Below, in pieces: positions 26,705 through 35,169 of a DNA stretch of 64,000 nt. The first letter of the stretch is position 1. Each line of letters starts with the position of its first letter. Under the pieces are notes generated by a model. The model worked only from the letters and a program-made list of their open reading frames with translations, was not told the DNA's origin and did not search any database. Position numbers and translations under genes: made by a program. Source of the DNA: Halostreptopolyspora alba (GTDB lineage: Bacteria > Actinomycetota > Actinomycetes > Streptosporangiales > Streptosporangiaceae); NCBI GenBank assembly GCA_003725585.1, contig RJMB01000008.1:91387-155386 (forward strand), read 5' to 3'.

Positions 26705-28336
26705 TCAGCCGCGTGGCCGGCTCCGGTCGATGATGGTCGCCGTGTCGACCCCGCGCGGCAGGGTGCCGAACGCGCGCCCCGCCTCGCCACCCAGCCGGGA
26801 GGCGACGAACGCTTCGGCCACCGGCGTCGGGGAGTACCGGATGAGCAGGGACGCCTGCAGGGCGAGCGCCATCGACTCCACCAGGCCACGGGCGCGGAAC
26901 TGAATGTCGTCCAACTCGCCCAGCTCGGCCTTCAGCCGCTTGACGGCGTCGTCGAACCGGGCGTCGGCACCCTCGGCGCGCTCCAGCTCGGCCAGGAACG
27001 TCTCGACGGTCTCGGGTCGCTTGCCCATCGCGCGCAGCACGTCGAGCGCGACCACGTTGCCCGAGCCCTCCCAGATGGAGTTCAGCGGCGACTCCCGGAA
27101 GAGCCGCGGCATCGGCGACTCCTCGACGTAGCCGTTTCCGCCCAGGCACTCCAGCGCCTCGGCGGTGTGCGCGGGCGCCCGCTTGGTCACCCAGAACTTG
27201 CCCACGGCCACCGCGAGCCGGCGGAAGGCCGCCTCGCTCTCGTCGCCCCTGACGGCCCGGTCGGCGGCGCCGGCCAGGCGTGTCATCAGCGTCGTGGCGG
27301 CCTCGGACTCCAGCGCGAGGTCGGCGAGGACGTTGCGCATCAGCGGCTGGTCGAGCAACGGCGCGCCGAACGCGCGGCGCTGTGTGGCGTGGTGCACCGC
27401 CTGGACCAGGGCGGCGCGCATCCCCGCCGCCGAACCGATGACGCAGTCCAGCCGGGTGCCGTTGACCATCTCGATGATGGTGCGCACCCCCTCGCCCGGT
27501 TCGCCGACGGGCCAGGCCAGCGTGTGGTCGTACTCCAGCTCGGCCGAGGCGTTGGAGCGGTTGCCCAACTTGTCCTTGAGCCGCTGGATGAGCAACGTGT
27601 TGCGACTGCCGTCGTCGAGGACACGCGGCACGAGGAAGCAGGTGAGCCCTTCGGGTGCCTGGGCGAGCGTGAGGAAGACGTCGCCCATGGGGGCCGAGGT
27701 GAACCACTTGTGGCCGGTCAGCCGATAGCTGCCGTCGGCCTGCGGCACCGCGCGGGTGGTGTTCTGCCCGACGTCGGATCCGCCCTGTTTCTCCGTCATC
27801 GACATGCCGGCGAGCAGCCCGTCCTTGCCCAGCGGCGGGCGCAGGCCGAAGTCGTAGTTGCGCGCCGCCAGCAACGGCTCGAAGCGCGCGGCCAGGTCGG
27901 GGGAGTGGCGCAGCGCGGGAACCGCGGCGTACGTCATCGAGACTGGGCAGGCGTGCCCACCCTCGACCTGCGACCAGGTGTAGAACTTGGCGGCGCGGGC
28001 CACGTGCGCGCCCGCGCGGCCGTCCACCCATGGGGCGGCGTGCAGGCCGTGGCTGATCGCGGTGTCCATGAGCACGTGCCATGAGGGGTGGAAGTCGACC
28101 TCGTCGACGCGGTGTCCGTAGCGGTCGTGCGTGCGCAGGGTCGGCTCGTTGACGTTGGCCTGCTCACCCCAGGAACGGGCGCGCGCCGTTCCCGCGAGCC
28201 GCCCCAGCTCGTGCAGCTCGTCGGCGGCCCAGCCGGCCCCCTCGCGGTGGAGGCCGTCGAGCAGGGCGTCCTCGGTGGCGACGTCGTAGTCCTCCAGCGG
28301 GGTGGGCTGGTTGAACACCTCGTGGGTCGCGGGCAT
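26705..28336 (-). CDS. Acyl-CoA dehydrogenase family protein, AidB type
   Basis: Flavoprotein of 543 aa, the AidB length. The AidB signature MTEKQGGSDVGQNTT (about 185-199) and the C-terminal NSIWEGSGNVVALDVLRAM segment with the conserved Glu are both present, as is ECLGGNGYVEES. AidB proteins are FAD enzymes tied to alkylation damage in Escherichia coli. In actinomycetes they more often sit with fatty-acid or branched-chain degradation. It diverges from an SGNH hydrolase gene across a clear palindrome at 28475-28494 that could be the operator for this gene. Confidence 0.92.
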   Translation of the reverse strand: MPATHEVFNQPTPLEDYDVATEDALLDGLHREGAGWAADELHELGRLAGTARARSWGEQANVNEPTLRTHDRYGHRVDEVDFHPSWHVLMDTAISHGLHAAPWVDGRAGAHVARAAKFYTWSQVEGGHACPVSMTYAAVPALRHSPDLAARFEPLLAARNYDFGLRPPLGKDGLLAGMSMTEKQGGSDVGQNTTRAVPQADGSYRLTGHKWFTSAPMGDVFLTLAQAPEGLTCFLVPRVLDDGSRNTLLIQRLKDKLGNRSNASAELEYDHTLAWPVGEPGEGVRTIIEMVNGTRLDCVIGSAAGMRAALVQAVHHATQRRAFGAPLLDQPLMRNVLADLALESEAATTLMTRLAGAADRAVRGDESEAAFRRLAVAVGKFWVTKRAPAHTAEALECLGGNGYVEESPMPRLFRESPLNSIWEGSGNVVALDVLRAMGKRPETVETFLAELERAEGADARFDDAVKRLKAELGELDDIQFRARGLVESMALALQASLLIRYSPTPVAEAFVASRLGGEAGRAFGTLPRGVDTATIIDRSRPRG

Positions 28337-28474
28337 GCGGGTGGCTCTCCTCGGCGAGTGTCTCGAACCGGGTTCGGTCGGTGGTCGACTCCAGGCTAAC
28401 GGCCCGGCCGTGGTCGGGGCAGGGGCAGAAGTGGGCCGGCGGGCGACTTGCCGGATGAGCGTCCACCCACCTAA

Positions 28475-28494
28475 GTTAGTGAGTAATCACTAAC
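28475..28494. promoter_or_regulatory. TetR-type operator-like palindrome
   Basis: GTTAGTGA at 28475-28482 and TCACTAAC at 28487-28494 form a perfect 8-bp inverted repeat with a 4-nt spacer. The site lies 17 nt before the SGNH ATG and 139 nt before the acyl-CoA dehydrogenase start. Size and symmetry match operators of TetR-family regulators that control acyl-CoA dehydrogenase genes. No such regulator is in the window. Confidence 0.6.
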
Positions 28495-28511
28495 CATGGA
28501 GGGTGGTCCGA

Positions 28512-29324
28512 ATGTCCCGTCGTCCTCTGTGGCTCGCCCTCGTGGCCGTGCCACTCGCCGCCGCGCTGGTGGGGGTGGTGAGCGGCTACCTCACCTTCGT
28601 CCGCGCGCCGGACAACGATCCCGACGAGTTCCGCAGCGACGGGCCGCGCCCCGGCACGGACACCGTGGTGGTCGCCATGGGGAGCAGCTCCACGCACGCC
28701 AGCGCGAGTGGCGACTACGTCCAGATGCTGCGCGAGCGCCTCGGCGGTCGGGGCTACGAGTTCGTCAACGCCGGATCCAACGGCGCGACCGGCGCCGACC
28801 TCCTCGACGACCTGGACACCGTCGTCGAGATCGACCCGGACGTGGTGACGATCATGATCGGCGGCAACGAGGCCCGCGACACCGGAACGGCCGGCGTGGC
28901 GGGCTACCGCGCGAGTATGACACGGATCCTCGACCGGCTGGACGCCGAGACCGACGCCGAGGTCGCCCTGATCTCCCCGCAGCCGATCGGCGAGGACCCC
29001 GACACCCCGAGCAACCGGGCGATGGCCCACTACGTCGACGCGCTCACCGAGCTCGCCGAGGCCCACGACGCCACCCACCTTCCGGCGAACGAGGAACTGG
29101 CCGAGGTCATAGCGGCCGACGGTCGGGCCCCCCAACCGGACGGCTTCTCCTTCGCCGCGGCCTACGCGGCGGGCTTTCGCCACCACATCCTGCGGCAGAG
29201 CTGGGACGAGATCGCCGAGCGCAACGGATACGCGGTGTTCACCGACGGTCAGCACCTCAGCGACACCGGAGCCCGCACCGTGGCGGACCTCGTCGAGGAC
29301 TGGCTCACCGGGCGGCGGAACTGA
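28512..29324 (+). CDS. Secreted or membrane-anchored SGNH/GDSL hydrolase
   Basis: Esterase or lipase-like protein, 270 aa. An N-terminal hydrophobic helix (LWLALVAVPLAAALVGVVSG) acts as signal or anchor. SGNH blocks are all visible: block I as MGSSST (Ser near 58-59, a GSS variant of GDS), block II NAGSNGATG, block III MIGGNEA with Asn119, and block V DGQHLSDTG with Asp245 and His248. Substrate unknown. ATG 28512 is chosen because GGAGGG lies about 9 nt upstream. A GTG at 28503 would abut it. It is divergent from the AidB-type gene. Confidence 0.87.
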   Translation: MSRRPLWLALVAVPLAAALVGVVSGYLTFVRAPDNDPDEFRSDGPRPGTDTVVVAMGSSSTHASASGDYVQMLRERLGGRGYEFVNAGSNGATGADLLDDLDTVVEIDPDVVTIMIGGNEARDTGTAGVAGYRASMTRILDRLDAETDAEVALISPQPIGEDPDTPSNRAMAHYVDALTELAEAHDATHLPANEELAEVIAADGRAPQPDGFSFAAAYAAGFRHHILRQSWDEIAERNGYAVFTDGQHLSDTGARTVADLVEDWLTGRRN

Positions 29325-29403
29325 GTCCGTGTTCGAATCTACGAAGTAAAGGTGGCGCTGGGTCACACTCACGAATGTCTCCGGAACGTGATTGCATCCC
29401 ACC

Positions 29404-30258
29404 ATGCGCCCACAGGAACTCAAGAAACGGATCGAACGCTTGTGCACCGGCCATCTGGGTGCCGACATGGGGCCGCGGGTCGCGGCGCTGTTCCGGAACG
29501 GTTTCGAGCTGCGCCCCACGGGCGAGGACGAGGAACCCTCGGGGCGGTTCCGGTTCGGCGGGCCGGCGTTGCTGGAGCCGGGCACACCGTGGCCGACATC
29601 GGAGGACGGCCCGTTGACCCTGCTCGCGGTACTTGACACCGATGCGTTGGCGCCCTGGCTCGACGTCGCGCTGCCGCCCGGTGCGGGCCTGCTCAACATT
29701 TTCTACAGGGGGATCGGGGACAGCGTCGAGGAGGACATCAGCCGCTCGTTTTGGCCCATCTGCTTCGAGACGCCGTGTGACTGGCGGGTGGTGCCCGCCG
29801 CCCCGGCCCTGGCGGCGGAGTCCTCGGCCCCCTCCGGAACGGGCACGCTGCCCCCGCGCCCCGTTCGTGCCGAGCCCGTCGTGACACTGCCCGAAGCGGA
29901 CCTGGCCTTCAACTCCTCACCCCCGCACGAGCTGATCGACGCCGAGGTGTGGGACGCCTTCGCGCGGCTACGGGACCGTCTTCCGGAGATCCCGGGCGAG
30001 GACGACGCCTTCACACGGATACGGGGCCTGCCCGAGGCGCTCATGAGGGACACGCCCGCCGGGCATCGGGCGTTCGGGTGGCCGTGGGTGCTGCAGGAAG
30101 GCCCCGCCCCGGACAACAGGCGGGTCCACCTGCTCCAGCTCGACACCGACGACACCTGGTCCTGGGGCGACAACGGGACGATCTCACTGGACATCCCGGC
30201 CGAGGCGCTGCGGGTGGGCGACTTCGGCCAGGTGGACTGCTACTTCGCCTGCTGTTGA
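29404..30258 (+). CDS. YwqG family (DUF1963) protein
   Basis: A 284-aa cytoplasmic protein. The pattern FRFGGPALLEPGTPWPTSEDGPLTLLAVLDTDAL at the N-terminus and GWPWVLQEGPAPDNRRVHLLQLDTDD to GTISLDIPAEALRVGDF near the C-terminus are the DUF1963/YwqG hallmarks. Function of the family is unknown. The start at ATG 29404 has no strong ribosome site. An upstream TTG at 29392 is possible. It follows the SGNH gene by 79 nt and may be cotranscribed. Confidence 0.85.
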   Translation: MRPQELKKRIERLCTGHLGADMGPRVAALFRNGFELRPTGEDEEPSGRFRFGGPALLEPGTPWPTSEDGPLTLLAVLDTDALAPWLDVALPPGAGLLNIFYRGIGDSVEEDISRSFWPICFETPCDWRVVPAAPALAAESSAPSGTGTLPPRPVRAEPVVTLPEADLAFNSSPPHELIDAEVWDAFARLRDRLPEIPGEDDAFTRIRGLPEALMRDTPAGHRAFGWPWVLQEGPAPDNRRVHLLQLDTDDTWSWGDNGTISLDIPAEALRVGDFGQVDCYFACC

Positions 30259-30311
30259 CGGCACGGGCGATGGTGCGCGGTGCGTTCGGCGGCACGCGGG
30301 AGTCGGATCGC

Positions 30312-30434
30312 TCAACCCGCGGTGCCCACCACCGAACCCTCGCCGCCCAGCCAGTAGTTCCACACCCGAGCGGAGCGCACGACAGTGGTGTCGACTCCCG
30401 GTGGGACGTCGGGGGTCTCGGAGGAGTCCTTCAC
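30312..30434 (-). pseudogene. Remnant of DUF574 SAM-dependent methyltransferase (N-terminus only)
   Basis: A 40-codon minus-strand frame from GTG 30434 to a stop at 30312. It contains DVPPGVDTTVVRSARVWNYW and then LGG, which matches the conserved start of the DUF574 SAM-dependent methyltransferases common in actinomycetes (PPGVDTTVPxxARVxDYxLGGKDN). Full proteins are about 270 aa. Here the frame leaves the family right after LGG and stops 11 residues later, so the catalytic domain is gone. It lies in the 345-nt gap before the Uma2 gene, in which I see nothing else. Confidence 0.6.
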
Positions 30435-30635
30435 GGGGGTCTCACATCTGGCGAATTCGGTCGTTGCGGCCCTTTCATGCCTGTTGTGTAATCGCGGTGG
30501 CGAATCGTGGCGCCCCGTGCTGTCTCCTCGTCGGACACCACGAGGGTCGTCGAAGCTCCGTCAGGCGGGGACACAACCGGCGCGTCGCGGATACCATGAC
30601 GCCATGAGCATCGCCGGAGCCCTGCCGGACTGGGG

Positions 30636-31199
30636 GTGATCCCTCCGCCGGGCGGGTTCACCGCCGAGGACTTCCTCGGCATGTCCGGGCTTCCGCCGCG
30701 CACCGAGTTGATCGACGGGAGTCTCGTCTTCGTGAGCCCGCGGGAGAAGTGGCACAGCCGGGTGATCAACCTGCTCCTGGGCGAACTCGACCGGCAGGCT
30801 CCCGAGCACCTGCGTGCCGACCGGGAGATGGCGGTACGCATCGCCAAACGACAGGTCCCCGAGCCCGACGTGGTGGTGGTCGACGCGGCCGCCTACGATC
30901 GGCCCGAACCGAGCACCTACTACCACACGGCGGACGTGTGCCTGGTCGTGGAGGCCGTCTCTCCCGACTCCGAGGATCGCGACCGGGACACCAAACCCCG
31001 CAAGTACGCGGCGGCGGGGATCACGCACTACTGGCGGGTGGAGAACATCGACGGCCGGGCCGTGGTTTATGTCTACGAGCTGGACCCGGCCTCCGCCGCG
31101 TACGTGCCCACCGGCATCCACCATGACGCGCTGCGGGTCAGCGTGCCGTACGCGATCGCCATCGACCTCACCGCCATCGGACGTCGGCCCGGGAACTGA
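30636..31199 (+). CDS. Uma2 family (DUF820) putative endonuclease, likely 5' frameshifted
   Basis: A 187-aa PD-(D/E)XK-fold protein. The family start PPPGGFTAEDFLGM and TELIDGSLVFVSPREKWHS are clear, as are the acidic and basic core residues in EPDVVVVDAAAYDR and CLVVEAVSPDSEDRDRDTKPRKYA. Function is unproven; nuclease activity is inferred from the fold. In the frame immediately upstream, ATG 30604 reads MSIAGALPDWG and then stops. Adding one G to the GGGGG run at about 30632-30636 would join it to this frame and give the normal Uma2 N-terminus, so the gene may be frameshifted or the sequence may be wrong by one base. GTG 30636 could still rescue translation. Confidence 0.82.
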   Translation: MIPPPGGFTAEDFLGMSGLPPRTELIDGSLVFVSPREKWHSRVINLLLGELDRQAPEHLRADREMAVRIAKRQVPEPDVVVVDAAAYDRPEPSTYYHTADVCLVVEAVSPDSEDRDRDTKPRKYAAAGITHYWRVENIDGRAVVYVYELDPASAAYVPTGIHHDALRVSVPYAIAIDLTAIGRRPGN

Positions 31200-31314
31200 G
31201 ACCGATGCCGGCGGAGGGCGGGTTCGTGGCGATCGTGAAGTTCGTGCTGCTTCACCCGCGTGAGGAAGCCAAAACCGCACGATCGCCGTCCAGCTCCGCT
31301 GGCCCACGTGGCCC

Positions 31315-32091
31315 TCAGCGTGTGGCCACTCCCGACAGCGGGATCCCGGACCGCGCCTCCTCGTAGCGGTGCACCACCAGCCGGGCGAGTTCCGGGGCGT
31401 CGGCCAGGGCGGCGGAGACCGCGGCCGCGCCTTCGGCGAACGCCTGGTCGGCAACCCGGTCGGCGAAGAAGCCCGGAGCCAGCAGGTAGCTCGCCACCGC
31501 CACCCGCGCGACCCCGGACTCACGCAGCCGCGCCACCGCCTCACCCGGGGTGGGAGAGGCCATGGACGCGAACGCCGGCACCACCCGGCCCCACGGCCCT
31601 CGGGCGGCGAGCTGCTCGGCCAACGCGCCGATGGTGGCGTTCGCGCCGGCGTCGCTGGAACCGGCACAGGCCAGTACCAGCGCGGTAGCCGGGTCCGGTG
31701 CCACATCGGTCCCGGTGAGCTGGTGCTCCACCGCCTCCAGCAGCAGCGGGTGCGGACCCAGGGTCTGGCCGTAGTGGATCCGCAGCCACGGGCAGGACTC
31801 CCGCACCCGCGCCAGCACCTCGGGAAGGTCCACCTTGCTGTGGTAGGCCGCCGTCAGCAGCGTCGGCAGCACCACGACCTCGCCGGCGCCCTCGGCGGCC
31901 AGTCCGGTGATGGCCTCCTCTGCGCCGGGCGTCACGTGGTCCAGGTAGGCCACCCGCACGTCCAGCTCCGGGCGTAGCCGCCGCACCCCGTCGAAGAGCC
32001 GCTCGACCGCGGCCGACGAACGCTCGTCCTGGCTGCCGTGCGCGACCGCGACCAGCGGGACGCCACCACCGTCGAACCCGCCCACGCTCAC
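31315..32091 (-). CDS. Sirohydrochlorin chelatase / CbiX-like protein
   Basis: Inserts Fe(II) into sirohydrochlorin to make sirohaem, the cofactor of the sulfite reductase encoded upstream. 258 aa, with two tandem CbiX-like domains: the first starts LVAVAHGSQDERSS with the metal His and includes TAAYHSKVDLPEVL, and the second starts LVLACAGSSDAGAN, where the His is replaced. The start GTG overlaps the cysH stop by 4 nt (GTGA), so translation is coupled. Last gene of the sulfate-assimilation operon. Confidence 0.88.
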   Translation of the reverse strand: MSVGGFDGGGVPLVAVAHGSQDERSSAAVERLFDGVRRLRPELDVRVAYLDHVTPGAEEAITGLAAEGAGEVVVLPTLLTAAYHSKVDLPEVLARVRESCPWLRIHYGQTLGPHPLLLEAVEHQLTGTDVAPDPATALVLACAGSSDAGANATIGALAEQLAARGPWGRVVPAFASMASPTPGEAVARLRESGVARVAVASYLLAPGFFADRVADQAFAEGAAAVSAALADAPELARLVVHRYEEARSGIPLSGVATR

Positions 32092-32789
32092 AGGTGGATC
32101 CCGCACTCGGTCTTGGCGGAGCCGGCCCAGCGCCCGCTGCGCGGGTCCTCGCCGGGAGCCACGGGTTGGGTGCACGGGGCGCAGCCGATCGAGGGGTACC
32201 CGTCGTACTGCAACGGGTTCACCAGGACGCCGTTGCGCTCCATGTAGGAGTCGACGTCCTCCTGGGTCCACCGCGCGATCGGGTTGACCTTGACCATCTT
32301 CCTGCGGCGGTCCCACTGCACCACGCCGACGTCGCGCCGGGTGGTCGCCTCGTCGCGGCGCAGCCCGGTGATCCAGGCGTCGTAGGGCTCCAGGGCGCGC
32401 TGCAGCGGCTCCACCTTGCGCTGGTGGCAGCAGATCTCCGGGTTGCGGTTGTGCAACCGCGGCCCGAGGTCGCGGTCCTGCTCGGCCACGCTGCGCTGCG
32501 GCGTGACGTTGATCAGGTTGATGTCGTACACCTGGGCGACCGCGTCGCGGGTGCCGATGGTCTCGGCGAAGTGGTACCCGGTGTCGAGGAAGATCACGTC
32601 GATGCCCGGCCGCACCTTCGAGACCAGGTCGACCATGAGCGCGTCGGCCATCGACGAGGTCATGCAGAGGCGGTCGCCGAACGTGTCAGCGGCCCACCGG
32701 ATGATCTCCTGCGGGCTCGCGTCCTCCAGTTCGACGGCCGCTCGCTTCGCGATGGCATCACCGTCGAGGGTGTCGAGTGTGACGTTCAT
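32088..32789 (-). CDS. cysH: Adenylyl-sulfate (APS/PAPS) reductase
   Basis: Reduces activated sulfate to sulfite using thioredoxin. 233 aa. Two Cys pairs, EICCHQRKVEPL and IGCAPCTQPV, would bind a [4Fe-4S] cluster. That points to an APS reductase rather than an Escherichia coli type PAPS reductase. The catalytic Cys lies in the C-terminal KTECGIHL. The N-terminal nucleotide domain reads RLCMTSSMADALMVDL and VIFLDTGYHFAET. ATG 32789 has GGAGACGC upstream and overlaps the zinc-ribbon gene by 4 nt. Confidence 0.94.
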   Translation of the reverse strand: MNVTLDTLDGDAIAKRAAVELEDASPQEIIRWAADTFGDRLCMTSSMADALMVDLVSKVRPGIDVIFLDTGYHFAETIGTRDAVAQVYDINLINVTPQRSVAEQDRDLGPRLHNRNPEICCHQRKVEPLQRALEPYDAWITGLRRDEATTRRDVGVVQWDRRRKMVKVNPIARWTQEDVDSYMERNGVLVNPLQYDGYPSIGCAPCTQPVAPGEDPRSGRWAGSAKTECGIHL

Positions 32790-32989
32790 GCGTCTCCATC
32801 CGTGGAATCCTCGGTGCGCCCGCCCGCGATCGCGGCCGTGCGGAGCCCGACGAACTTGAGCCGGAACACCCGTGCGCAGGCCATGCACGCCCAGGCGTAG
32901 CCGGAGCCCTGCTCGCCGTCGCCCTCGTGCGGCATCAGGTCCTCGTCGCCGCAGTAGGGGCAGTAGTGCGGGGCGGCCCTCTCGCTCAT
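32786..32989 (-). CDS. Small zinc-ribbon protein in the sulfate operon
   Basis: A 67-aa protein with two Cys pairs, YCPYCGDEDLMPHEG and WACMACARVFRLKF, which together form a rubredoxin-like zinc ribbon. Similar short proteins sit between sir and cysH in many actinomycetes, and their role is unknown. The N-terminal start is at ATG 32989. A GTG at 33010 would add seven residues. It overlaps cysH by 4 nt and follows sir by 21 nt, so it is clearly part of the operon. Confidence 0.82.
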   Translation of the reverse strand: MSERAAPHYCPYCGDEDLMPHEGDGEQGSGYAWACMACARVFRLKFVGLRTAAIAGGRTEDSTDGDA

Positions 32990-33010
32990 CCTCGGGACAC
33001 CGTTCCTCAC

Positions 33011-34693
33011 CTACTTGAGATCGCTGTCGTTGGCTCGCGCCGCCCAGGTGGCGAACGCCTCGCCATCGTCCTTCTGCTCCAGGTAGCGGCGGAGGACGCG
33101 TTCGATGTAGTCGGGAAGCTCCTCGGAGGTGGTCTTGAGCCCGCGCACCTTGCGGCCGAACGCGGCGTTGAGCCCCATGCCGCCCCCCAGGTGCACCTGG
33201 TAGCCCTCGACCTGCTCCCCGTCGGAGTTCGTGACCAGCTGGCCCTTCAGCCCGATGTCGGCGACCTGGATCCGGGCGCACGAGTTCGGGCAGCCGTTCA
33301 GGTTGATGGTGATGGGCTCGGGGAAGTCGGGCAGGCGCCGCTCCAGCTCGTCGATCAGCTCCGCCCCGCGGTCCTTGGTCTCGACGATGGCCAGCTTGCA
33401 GAACTCGATCCCGGTGCAGGCCATGGTCTGGCGGCGGAACGTGCTCGGGCGCACCTGCAGATCCTCGGCCTCCAGCGCGGCGGTGATCTGCTCGACCCGC
33501 TCGTCGGTGACGTCGAGGATGACGAGCTTCTGGTCGGCCGTCGTGCGGATCCGGTCGGAGCCGTGCGCCTCGGCGATGTCGGCGATCCGGGAGAGCTGGG
33601 TCCCCGGGATCCGGCCCACCCGAGCGGCGAAGCCGACGTAGTTGCGACCGTCGCGCTGACGGTGCACGCCGACGTGGTCCCTGCGCTGGCCCGGGTCCAG
33701 CTCCGGCGCCGGGCCGTCGGGCAGCGCGTAGCCGAGGTACTCCTTCTCCAACACCTCGCGGAACTTCGCCGGCCCCCAGTCCTTGATCAGGAACTTGATG
33801 CGGGCGCGGTGCCGTAGCCGGCGGTATCCGTAGTCACGGAAGACCGAGGTGACCCCCGCCCAGACCTCGCTGAGTTGGTCGGGACGCACGAAGGCGCCCA
33901 GCCGCTGGGCGAACATGGGGTTGGTCGACAACCCGCCGCCGACGTGCAGGTCGTAGCCGGGTGTGCCATCGGGCCCCACCACGCCGACGAAGGCGACGTC
34001 GTTGATCTCGTGGTTCGTGCAGTAGGCGGAGCAGCCCGAGATGGAGGTCTTGTACTTGCGCGGCAGGTTGGAGAAGAGCGGGCTGCCGACGTGGTCGTCG
34101 TGCACCTGCTGGATCTGCGGGGTGGCGTCCAGCACCTCGTCCTCGGCCACGCCCGCCAGCGGGCACCCCATGATCACCCGCGGGGTGTCGCCGCACGCCT
34201 CGGTGCTGGACAGGCCGACGGCCTCCAGCTTCTCCCAGATCTCGGGGACGTCCTCGATACGCACCCAGTGCAGCTGCACGTTCTGCCGGTCGGTGATGTC
34301 GGCGGTGTCGCGGGCGTAGGTGGTGGAGATCTCGCCGATCGTGCGCAACTGCGCCGCGCTCAACTGGCCACCGTCGATGCGGATGCGAAGCATGAAGTAG
34401 CGGTCGTCGAGCTCCTCGGGCTCCAAGACCGCGGTCTTTCCGCCGTCGATCCCGGGGGCGCGCTGCGTGTAGAGCCCGAACCAGCGAAAACGCCCACGCA
34501 GGTCGGCGGGGTCGATCGAGTCGAAGCCCGCCTTGGAGTAGATGTCGATGATGCGTTGCCGGACGTTCAGCCCGTCATCGTTCTTCTTGTTCTCTTCGTT
34601 CTTGTTGAGCGGTTCGCGGTAGCCGAGCGCCCACTGGCCCTCGCCCCTGCGAGGGCGGGACGACTTGGCGCCGGTGGTGGAAGTGGGAGGCAT
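33011..34693 (-). CDS. sir: Nitrite/sulfite reductase (ferredoxin-dependent, sirohaem)
   Basis: Six-electron reduction of sulfite to sulfide in assimilation. 560 aa, normal length. The [4Fe-4S]/sirohaem ligands are visible as MACTGIEFCKLAIVET (C-x5-C) and NLNGCPNSCARIQ (C-x3-C). Sirohaem-binding Arg/Lys segments such as LPRKYKTSISGCSAYC are present. Tyr75 (GLYTQ) and the Cys in TEACGDTPR occupy positions like the crosslinked Tyr-Cys pair of mycobacterial SirA/NirA. Operon context with cysH and the chelatase makes sulfite the likely substrate. ATG 34693 has GGAG about 9 nt upstream. First gene of the operon. Confidence 0.93.
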   Translation of the reverse strand: MPPTSTTGAKSSRPRRGEGQWALGYREPLNKNEENKKNDDGLNVRQRIIDIYSKAGFDSIDPADLRGRFRWFGLYTQRAPGIDGGKTAVLEPEELDDRYFMLRIRIDGGQLSAAQLRTIGEISTTYARDTADITDRQNVQLHWVRIEDVPEIWEKLEAVGLSSTEACGDTPRVIMGCPLAGVAEDEVLDATPQIQQVHDDHVGSPLFSNLPRKYKTSISGCSAYCTNHEINDVAFVGVVGPDGTPGYDLHVGGGLSTNPMFAQRLGAFVRPDQLSEVWAGVTSVFRDYGYRRLRHRARIKFLIKDWGPAKFREVLEKEYLGYALPDGPAPELDPGQRRDHVGVHRQRDGRNYVGFAARVGRIPGTQLSRIADIAEAHGSDRIRTTADQKLVILDVTDERVEQITAALEAEDLQVRPSTFRRQTMACTGIEFCKLAIVETKDRGAELIDELERRLPDFPEPITINLNGCPNSCARIQVADIGLKGQLVTNSDGEQVEGYQVHLGGGMGLNAAFGRKVRGLKTTSEELPDYIERVLRRYLEQKDDGEAFATWAARANDSDLK

Positions 34694-35169
34694 CGCGGGT
34701 GTCTCCGAGCGGTGTGCGGGGACGCTGACCGGCACCGACGCTTGCCATCACGACATCGCCCCGCCTCCGGACGTCATCGTGCCGGGAGGCACCGGGCGAG
34801 TGCTGCTGAGGAGGAAACGTCGGGGGCCGCTCACGTCCCGTGGATGGGCGGGTGACGATCTACACGGGCGGCGAGATCAACCGACGTTACGACAGATGGC
34901 GCTACGGACCCGCAGCAGGTCCACGTGCCGGCGCACGCAGAGCATGGGATCCAGAGCAGCGATCATGTAATGACAATGACATGCCGGGAGCACTCCTGTC
35001 CAGGTATCGCCGGCGTCACGACAGGGTGAACCGTGTCACTTCCCGCCTCGCCACCCCGAACCGGACGGTTTTCGGGTGGTCAAGATTGGTTATCGAAACG
35101 GCATGAATGCGGAGTAGGTCACCGCCCTACTCCCTGGATTCGGCATTTCGGCAGCGTACGTTGGGTTCT
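34694..35169. other. Intergenic region upstream of sir and the YihY gene
   Basis: 476 nt with no gene I can support, and it must carry the sir operon promoter. An imperfect palindrome CATGTAATGACAATGACATG (34964-34983, outer 5 bp perfect, 7 of 10 pairs) looks like a regulator site of the Fur/Zur or MarR size class. I cannot name the protein. Confidence 0.45.

Noticed and set aside
29326..29345. tRNA-like GTTCGAATC T-loop sequence
   Set aside because: The flanking bases do not form a T-stem, and no acceptor or anticodon arm is present.
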